Assembly: GCA_026260175.1 (NCBI GenBank)
Contig: JAKCWW010000110.1
Location: 88,974-152,973 of the forward strand
Source of the DNA: Reticulitermes lucifugus
Taxonomy: Eukaryota; Arthropoda; Insecta; Blattodea; Rhinotermitidae
Reading direction: 5' to 3'
Length of the DNA stretch: 64,000 nt
The position numbers were made by a program, and so were the translations under genes. Within the stretch, counting starts at the first letter, position 1. Every line of letters starts with the position of its first letter. The notes under the pieces were generated by a model. That model saw nothing but the letters and a program-made list of their open reading frames with translations. It had not been told where the DNA came from and ran no database searches. Positions 56,751-64,000 of this stretch are shown here, one piece after another.

Positions 56751-56920
56751 CTAACAGTACGGGTGATTTCAGACAACTGATTATTTCATATAAACTTCAA
56801 ATGTAATTTTACGTACGTAGTTGTAAACGTTTCGGTGGTTTCGCTTATGACATCATATCAGTTGCAGTATCACATAAAGTATTTGTTTGTTATACTGTAA
56901 AGAAATTGGGCTGTGGGCTT

Positions 56921-57033
56921 CAGTCTTGTGGGATGTTTCGCCGTGTCAATTGGTAAATGGTTACCTAACTAAATTCTCCGTGAGAGTAACTACGAGTGTT
57001 TATCAGTCGTCACGGCTAATATCCCAGACGACT
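56921..57033. mobile_element. Foldback element F2, diverged short copy
   Basis: GTCTTGTGGGATGTTTCGCC and GTGTCAATTGGTAA at the left mirror GTCACGGCTAATATCCCAGACG at the right. Abuts a SINE-C. Confidence 0.65.
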
Positions 57034-57039
57034 TGGCGC

Positions 57040-57195
57040 TTCGACACCGGTTTCAGAGGGTCGTGCCACGGGTTCAGTCGCAGATCAAACCATGTGGGAT
57101 TTATGGTGGACAGTGTCACTGGGACAGGTTTATATCCGAGTACTTTGATTTTCCCTGTCACTATTATGACACCACTGCTCTGCATTCTCATTCAT
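57040..57195 (+). repeat. SINE-C
   Basis: GGGTTCAGTCGCAG (B-box-like), GGGATTTATGGTGGACAGTG, TCACTGGGACAGG and CCGAGTACTTTGATTTTCCC follow the SINE-C order, ending CATTCTCATTCATTCA. Confidence 0.8.
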
Positions 57196-58554
57196 TCACT
57201 ATAACCGAAGCTATGTAATCTTAGACATTTACAGCGTCGTAAAATAACACAAATAAAGACACCTGTTTCAAGACCTCGGATCTCGCACATAGTCCTGTGT
57301 TTGTACGTGTTAATAAAATGAAATATGTTGATTGTGATGCTGCGAATTACATGCTCTTCTGCCTATCAGGTGAAACAGATCATCGAAACCTACGTCTGTT
57401 TTACTGGTAAGTGAACGACAAAACTTTTTGGGAACGCTGGTTTTGGCCATTACTCCGTGAATATGCCTGTTCCAATAGCAGACCTTTCGACAGCGTAGAA
57501 CAAACCAGTTCAGCTGTTCGCCTTCTTGGTGGTCACTGCCTCATGCGCTACGTGCTCTTCCGGTGTTAAAATAGAAATGTGTGTTCTGCACTGACTTTAC
57601 AGCAGGCAAATTAAAGTTAACATGTCAGTTTACAATAATAATGATGATAATAATAGCAGTAATAGTAATAACAGTAATGCTCTGCTTCAATCAGTCTATA
57701 TGCAGATCATAATCCCTGTGACGTTGAACTCTTTCTGATGATTTCGGTGCGTCGGTGCTGTAATTCATTGTCAAACTAAATTCCGTTACAAGATGCTAAA
57801 AACTGGGGCCGATCCTGTCCCCGAAAGGCAGTGTCTTATTGCTTTATTGTTATTATTATTATTATTATGTAACGCGAGATTATCTATAAAATACATGATG
57901 TAAATAATCCTTAACGAGTCCTGCTGCTGAAAAAATGGCAAAGGCCCACGTGATGATTGATATGAATACGATGCCTTGAGAATAGCAGAAAATAAGCGGA
58001 ACAGAAATGAGGCTGCTGATATATTTGTTTATTGAAATTAGTAATCGTGGTTATACTCATGGAGGAAGGGAAATGTCGGTAGTATAATGGCATTAACTAA
58101 CTAAACAACGTATTGCGTATAGCACTTCTTGAGAAGCTCAGCTAGTTTAGTTAAGGAATAATTGCCTGCGCTTTTGTGGAATGCGATCCTGAACCGGACG
58201 AATCTGCTCGTGCTCCACTTCGTCAGATTGTATTTCTTTAAGGTCTGTTGTCTTTATTGCTTTTCCATCAATGCTGTGGTCTCCGAGTGATATCGTCCTT
58301 TTAGGTTTTGTGACTGAAATTGTGTATGCACTTTTATCTTCCATTTATGGTACCTATATGCTCTGCCCAATTCATTCTCTTTCATTTCCTCATTACTAAC
58401 GTCTGATAAAGTATAAATCTGGCGCTCCACACAATGAGAAAGGATTGAAGGAATAATTATATTACAACTGTTACTTCACAGTGCATAAATAAATAAATAA
58501 ATTATGGCAACATATTTGAGGAATATAAGAAAATCGTACTGAATGCAATTATGG
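57196..58554. other. Unassigned stretch with AAT-type microsatellites
   Basis: AAT/GAT runs lie at about 57634-57680, TTA at 57845-57868 and AAAT at 58486-58503. Elements resembling GAAAC boxes near 57262 and 57385 could be eroded hammerhead-type copies. No gene. Confidence 0.4.
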
Positions 58555-58610
58555 TTTACGAGGAAGAAGGAAGGTTGGAAGACCTGTAAAAAGATGGCAG
58601 ATAGGCTTAG
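58555..58610 (+). pseudogene. Possible LINE C-terminal remnant
   Basis: GLRGRRKVGRPVKRW-like translation resembles the GRRRPGRPRKRW basic block at LINE C termini. It is short and unsupported by neighbours. Confidence 0.35.
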
Positions 58611-58682
58611 TATCGCAGCCTGCTATGTCATAGGGTTCTACAGCTCTTGGACTTCACCCATCGTTGTTTATTTTATTTATGT

Positions 58683-58730
58683 ACCACAACGTTTCGGACA
58701 TGTGTTGCAGTTGCGTCTTCAGGGGGACAA
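58683..58730 (-). ncRNA. Hammerhead-like motif, imperfect
   Basis: Minus strand CTGAAGA and CGAAACGTT are present with CCCC preceding, but helix II does not form cleanly. Confidence 0.35.
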
Positions 58731-59925
58731 GATGTAAAGAAATTCCTACTCTAGATACTGTCATACCTTGGACTGGGTACTGAAATTAAACTCGTCGTTA
58801 ATAAAGTTATTTAATCTATATTTCTCATTATTAATGAGATTTGTTGATCAATGATATTTTGTTTATGCAATACAGGCTGCAGTCTGCGTCGTTGAACTGC
58901 GCTTGTGACGTCAGGCATATTATTTCAGTAACGTCCTGTACATCATTCCACCTCCCTTAGTCATCACATTTTTATACCACTGGTAGAACAATACCTTTTA
59001 TCCGCCCAGCTTCTTCGGTAAATAAAACATACTGAAGTAATAACATTCATTTTATGTTATGACAGATTTAATATTAAAAGTCACACATGAAGGCTTATGC
59101 ACTGCATAAAACAAACAATAAATTATTTTTACTTATCATAAAATTCAGATTCCAACAGTTAAAAGATGTGATATCACACACATTGTCTTATTTGTACAGT
59201 GCTGGTGCCCGTAGATATGTATTAAACGGTCACCTATTAACGAAACAACGGTGTGTATAAATCGCTTTATGCATTATAAAATATCGTGTATGGTAGTATC
59301 GCAACAAGGTCAGACCATTCGTGGAGGGAGAAACAAAATAATTTTAGAATATAAATGGATAATTTTTCGGCGGTTTGTAGCGTGTAGGATAATTTTAAAT
59401 ACAATTTACTTTCTTACCAGAAGTCAGTGTTGGACGGGAGGTATTTTACTTCATACCAGTGGAAAGCAGGATGAAGAGATCGGTTAGAGACGTTGCAACA
59501 TCAGATTTACTACATTCATGACGACGGAAACGTGGAGTGCTTTCTTAGCCAAAACATACTATCACAGGTATTTTTGGTTCTTTCTTGCGCATCTTGAAGG
59601 ACAGATGTTTACAAGAAGTCTGGCATGACTACGGGAGAAGAGTGTGGTCTGTGTGATGTGCCAAGTTTATTTCGGCACCGAGTGTACAGTTTCGCTGGTT
59701 ACATTATAATATAAGGTAGCTGCCTGGCTCCTGTATAGAAGGTTTCCGGTCCTTTGCGGTTAATTTAATTATAATTAGAGGAACTCCTGCTTTGAAATTG
59801 AGCTTGATGAGAGTAAATAAATCAAGAGAAAATCCACCTGGTGAGAAAGAGAGAAATAGAGGAGCTGCTTGTGCGGGATTCTGCCTCGCGTATAATCGCT
59901 GTGTGGCGGTACTAGAGCCTTGTGT
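58731..59925. other. Unassigned stretch
   Basis: A/T-rich, with no gene recognised. Confidence 0.4.
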
Positions 59926-60390
59926 GTGGCGTTTGTGCGTGTAATAGAGGCTGGCGTAGCATTTGGTACGGTGGCGTTTGTGCGCGTAATAGAGGTTGGC
60001 AGAACAGTTGGTACGGTGGCGTTTGTGCGTGTAGTAGAGGTTGGCAGAACAGTTGGTACGGTGGCATTTGTGCGTGTAATAGAGGCTGGCATAGCAGTTG
60101 GTACGGTGACGTTTGTGCGCGTAGTAGAGGTTGGCAGAACAGTTGGTTCGGTGGCGTTTGTGCGTGTAATACAGGTTGGCAGAATAGTTGGTAAAGTGGC
60201 ATTTGTGCGTGTAATAGAGGCTGGCGTAGCAGTTGGTACGGTGACGTTTGTGCGCGTAATAGAGGTTGGCAGAACAGTTGGTACGGTGGCATTTGTGCGT
60301 GTAATAGAGGCTGGCATAGCAGTTGGTAAGGTGACGTTTGTGCGCGTAATAGAGGTTGGCAGAGCAGTCTGTACGGTGACGTTTTTCCAC
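59926..60390. repeat. 45-bp minisatellite, ten units plus partial
   Basis: Unit starts GTGGCGTTTGTGCG lie exactly 45 bp apart at 59926, 59971, 60016 and so on to 60331, with a partial unit at 60376. Two unit types alternate irregularly (CTGGCRTAGC and TTGGCAGAAC). The period is a multiple of three, so several frames stay open: 228 and 259 residues on the minus strand (a Thr-rich 15-residue repeat) and 172 on the plus strand. None has a recognisable domain. A Thr-rich secreted or structural repeat protein cannot be excluded but has no support. Confidence 0.95.
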
Positions 60391-60616
60391 GATTGTGCGT
60401 TTATACCGATGTTCTGTTCGACATTGTACATTGCCTGAGGTGCATCTGATATACGGGATGTTTCGGGATCAGGCTCTGCTTCTGTGAATTTAAAATTCCA
60501 TGACCTAGTGTTACTGTATGTTCTGGAATTCAGGAAGTCCCGGGCAGATCTCAACCGTTGCCACTAATCTTAAAGTTAAAGCACAATAAAACATCTGCCA
60601 GTATAATGACAACCAG
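60391..60616. other. Unassigned stretch
   Basis: No feature recognised. Confidence 0.4.
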
Positions 60617-60659
60617 GCACCTGAAGATGAGAGTATAGTAACCTCCCGAAACGTCGTGT
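60617..60659 (+). ncRNA. Hammerhead-like motif of F2 type
   Basis: Helix I GCAC/GTGT (4 bp with G-U), CTGAAGA, GAAAC, directly followed by GTC with no helix III loop. The helix II register is off by two bases. Such loop-less helix III would favour action as a dimer. Confidence 0.45.
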
Positions 60660-61784
60660 ATATCAAAGATAAGTAACACAGTGGTCAGTGTCCAGAATAA
60701 TATTGGTAGCTATAATGAATCAGTCACTGGCTTTGCCTTCTGCTTCTTCATTTCTGAGCAATTGTGAAAAAATGTGCACCAGTATGCACTTTCTTCCAAG
60801 TGCTGTCTTATAAAACGCGTTCAACATGATGTTCATATATTGCAGACGCTTGTCCATTGTCATACCGCATACTCGGAAATTATTTTTTCTTGTATTTCAT
60901 TAAATGTTGACCGCAGGAATTATGTTTGAAGTAAAAATTGTCGGTCCTAATAATATCTATATTTTTTGTCAATTCTACCATATTTTGTGCGATGACCATG
61001 TCTGAGAAACGTAAGTCAGGGCCGTTACAGATCAAATTTAAACCGAACTGCTTTCATCTTAAGTGTCGAAGCGTAAGCACACGCCCTACGAGACAGAACT
61101 CTTTATGTCTGACTGCCATGGTAGCCTAAAGTCTCACATATTTAAACTCTTCAGTGATGCAAGACCCTCGATATCTTCTGAGCAGTCTAAGCCAGGAGTG
61201 TTGACACAGTGTCGTGTTTTCTCTTTCTAGTGATTTTATAAGAAATTACTGTAATATATAATTTATCCGTCACACAGTCTGTGGATTCTGGTTACTCCCG
61301 CGTTCTTCTTGTGTCAGATTTATTTTATCTTCCTTCGCAGAAACAGCTTTAATAAATTTTAAATGCTAACTTGAAAGGATACTCCCGTTGCACATAATTA
61401 ACGTTTTCGTGTAACAAACCTTCTTCGTCTTTGAAGCAGGAAATTAAAGCTAACTTCTGTAGAGCTGCATAGAAACATGGAGCAATTGTACTTCATCATC
61501 TTGACCGTCAGTGGCGTTACTATAAAGATGTTTGACGGCCCCATACAGCCTTTACGCCCCCGATCTGACAACAAAGTATACTATTATTTATATATTCCTA
61601 AAGTGGGAGCAAGAAGCGTTTCTTTAAATGTGACAGCATAATCTCACTTACTTTACTTAACCCTTTAAAACACCAGAGAAGTGAAAGTTCTTTTCTGTTC
61701 AATGCTTCCCGGTTTCCTAAACAGCGTTGCTTCTGGAAGGTTCCCAGGCTTCGCCCGTTTGTCCTTTTAGTACTAACAACGTGT
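60660..61784. other. Unassigned stretch
   Basis: No gene recognised. Confidence 0.4.
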
Positions 61785-61935
61785 AGATTGAGTATGGAAT
61801 ATTTGTGGAATGATACTGACAGAGGAAAACCGAAATACTCTGAGAAAACACTGTCCCAGCACCACTTCTTCGACCATAAATCTCCCTGTCCCAAGAGGGA
61901 CTCCAAGGAACAGCGGTATAGCTCTGAAACAAGAA
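61785..61935 (-). repeat. SINE-C 3' half
   Basis: Minus strand CAGTGTTTTCTCAGAGTATT, TCGGTTTTCCTCTGTCAG and TATCATTCCACAAATATTCC match the body and 3' end of the copy at 7389-7585. Confidence 0.75.
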
Positions 61936-61989
61936 TTTCATGTGTCAGATATTTAACAAGTTAATTCCTGCCTCACTGTAAACACTCGC

Positions 61990-62095
61990 AGGCTGCATTG
62001 CAAAGACCAATCTGTAGGTAAGTAATCACTGCTTACTCTGGGAATCATACAAAACGCATAAATTCGCTATGGGGACAAAACGCAGAATTATGTCA
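61990..62095. repeat. Dispersed repeat E, partial
   Basis: GCAAAGACCAATCTGTAGG and GAATCATACAAAACGCATAA align weakly to 11770-11945 and 19985-20145. Confidence 0.35.
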
Positions 62096-62199
62096 CAGCA
62101 GGTGGGGCGTAACTGTTAGGATGCCATCAGCAAGCAGATTGTCGAATATCGTTATCCTACTTCATATTCGGGAGGACTCGGCTTGCATATTCTTTTTAA

Positions 62200-62228
62200 A
62201 TATGTATGTATGTATGTATGTATGTATA
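62200..62228. repeat. (TATG)n microsatellite
   Basis: About six TATG units. Confidence 0.9.
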
Positions 62229-63654
62229 TTTATTTATTCATTCCGTTGTGACTCTTTACGATACACGAATTCGTGCCCTGTAACACCAGGTTCTTGTAGA
62301 GCGCCGTGTCCTCAAATGCATACCTTATGTACACTGGTCACTGTCATTTTACTATTCACGCTTAAGTAGCTGCTCCTACTCTACCAGTACAGTATTTTCT
62401 CTTTACTAACGTTATCAGTTTCGCATTTTTTCTTCAGTGGCTTCCAATAATCGCTGCGTCTTATTAATTTTATCTTCTAATTTACGTCTACATCTAAATT
62501 TAAGTGGGCATTTTCTGATTTGTTATCTTTTTAACGGTTTTACAGTTTAATACTTTGTTCATCGTCGTGTGTAGTCAACCAATTACTTCATACAAATTCT
62601 TCCTTTCAATTGTTCTATCTGAACATTTTAATACACGTAGTATATAAACTGTCTAAAATAACCAAGAAATTTACAATGTCAGTGTGTAGGTTTATAATTA
62701 AAACATTACATCTCCCAGGTGTGCACCCAGAATTTTTGCTTGGGGGGGGGGGGTGGGGCTGACCCTGAGGCTATATATGATTTGTTTGATTTTAAAAATT
62801 ATGTTATAAAAATCATGTAAGTACAACATAACACTGTCTGCAGCAGCATTTATATACTCGTACATACGAATATAACTACATGTTCTATGACTCAATGACA
62901 TTGTCGTATCTTCTTGTTTTTTTTAATTCTATGAATTTATTTTTCAAAATTCTGATACACTAGTCATCAGCCGATTTCAGTGGCTGATTTCGGCTGAAGG
63001 GGAAATCACGCAAAATTTTGATATCATAATATCTATAAAATCTATGTTTTTTAAATTTCAGTTTTGGGGGTTTGGACACTCGAAATATGTAATACTAATG
63101 CGTGACGTACACTGCTGCTACTACTGCAATACAGAGGGCAGATTTTCATCGCCCATAAGGTGCACACGGCGGCCATTACAGACAAGAAAATGGTACATTC
63201 GGGGAAGAACGTAAATTTGAAAAGAGAGAGTGCATTAAAAATTTTGATTCCAAACAGGATTGAATGGATGACCTAGAGCTTTTCGTGTGTATAGGTCATG
63301 AGTACTGAAGACCACAGAAAGAAGGCCCATGGATTCTCACCCTCCATATGTCTGTACTCAAGTCACTGTTCCTCCTCCGGCATTCCCCTACTCCAAGATG
63401 TCTTGCCTTCTGTTCACATGAATGCTGGTAGTGATAACCACGTAATAAATGATGGTACCTAAAACAGCTTCAGACCGGTTATTTTAGGCAAGAGTGGGGC
63501 TGCAGGGGAGTATAAGATTAGGCAGAGAAGGAGAAACCCCGTTCGTCATCATCCCCGCCATTTATGGGACTTCTTTGTGTGATCTCAGTATAGTGTTGTC
63601 ACTCGTAGTATAATGCAGTCTATGATTTTCTGTATTGGCGTAGAATATAAACGA
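62229..63654. other. Unassigned stretch
   Basis: CCAGAATTTTTGCTTGGGG with a long G-run near 62728-62755 looks like the end of a DNA transposon with G-rich termini, but its partner was not found. No gene. Confidence 0.35.
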
Positions 63655-63840
63655 ACCGGGCGCGGAGACACAGAATGCACAAAGTTCTGGTGAAGAAATT
63701 TTTTGGAAAGCGACCTCTTGGAAGAACGAGTGGGAGGTGTAACAATATCATTAACATAGATGGAAGGGAAATAGGTTCTAAGAATGATAGGTGCTTAGAA
63801 CTGGCTTAGGATCGTGTCAAATGATCATGGTATGACAGGT
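63655..63840 (+). pseudogene. LINE-A C-terminal fragment
   Basis: HKVLVKKFFGKRPLGRTSGR matches HRVLVGKPEGKRPLGRPRRR. INIDGREIGSKNDRCLELA then DRV matches IKMDLREVG--GRDWINLAQDR. Only this basic C-terminal portion is preserved. Confidence 0.8.
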
Positions 63841-64000
63841 ATTAAAGCGTAGGATTCCGCTATTATCAGGTAAGTTATTTCCTTTCGTTCCTGTGGTTAG
63901 TGAAGCGGGAATAGCTCTGACAGCTGTTTTCTGAATACTACAAAACAGTTTCTGTACGCTAGAGAGTGAATAATTAATTGCTGAAAGACTGGACGTTTAG
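63841..64000. other. Unassigned window end
   Basis: No feature recognised. Confidence 0.4.

Noticed and set aside
56820-56870. Another hammerhead-like copy near ACGTTTCGGTGG
   Set aside because: No CTGANGA box at the expected distance and no helix II.
1-64000. CRISPR array, operon or prokaryotic genes
   Set aside because: Minisatellites have no unique spacers, there are no tightly packed reading frames, and SINE/LINE content shows an animal genome.
1-64000. LTR retroelements or endogenous viral copies
   Set aside because: No long direct terminal repeats, primer-binding site or gag/integrase motifs were recognised.

Overview
This window looks like intergenic or deep intronic DNA from a repeat-rich insect genome. 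A hemimetabolous insect such as a cockroach or termite is my best guess, judged from memory of how common the LINE tail found here is in those genomes. There is no operon structure, no long host reading frame and no bacterial signal. Almost all recognisable sequence is transposon-derived or tandemly repeated, with three assembly gaps (12646-12771, 30344-30443, 52870-52919). The longest open frames (near 9.4, 16.6 and 59.7 kb) are by-products of minisatellites whose units lack stops. The one host-like candidate is a possible 99-nt cassette exon or recursive splice site at 35145-35243, with an excellent branch point, acceptor and donor.

Layout. 0-7 kb: end of a tRNA-derived SINE, a decayed LINE reverse transcriptase, two other LINE tails on the minus strand, and a decayed pogo/Tigger-like transposase that runs into a 38-bp minisatellite. 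7-18 kb: SINEs, a TA-flanked MITE, a 36-bp and a 20-bp minisatellite, a foldback element, and a SINE whose middle is an assembly gap. 18-36 kb: two very long inverted repeats side by side (22972-23459, 23762-24232), a hAT-type MITE carrying a nested SINE, another long hairpin at 27281-27572, a shorter one at 33442-33624, and the candidate exon. 36-49 kb: LINE tails, one interrupted by a SINE with 12-bp target-site duplications. 49-64 kb: a second TA-flanked MITE, a mariner-type transposase fragment, a clean hAT MITE, more SINEs, a 45-bp minisatellite and a last LINE tail.

The most interesting signal is a short motif that recurs about 15 times: CTGAWGA, then a small hairpin, then GAAAC, then a cleavage-like triplet (GTA, GTC or GTT). 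This is the layout of a type I hammerhead ribozyme with a tiny helix III. Helix II arms differ between copies but remain complementary, and flanking bases form helix I in the best copies (23833-23876, 33529-33566, 48850-48889, 51179-51220). Nearly every copy has one extra pyrimidine after the CTGAWGA box, and many share a GTTGTGYT box 24-44 nt downstream of the predicted cut. Several copies sit as mirror pairs inside long palindromes. Hammerheads are known in Penelope-like elements and retrozymes of animals; the mirror-palindrome setting and the shared downstream box are what I would follow up.

The genes do not form a pathway. The relationships seen are insertional: SINEs (presumably copied by LINE machinery) nested in a LINE and in a hAT MITE, and MITEs whose ends resemble the end of the mariner-type transposase fragment.
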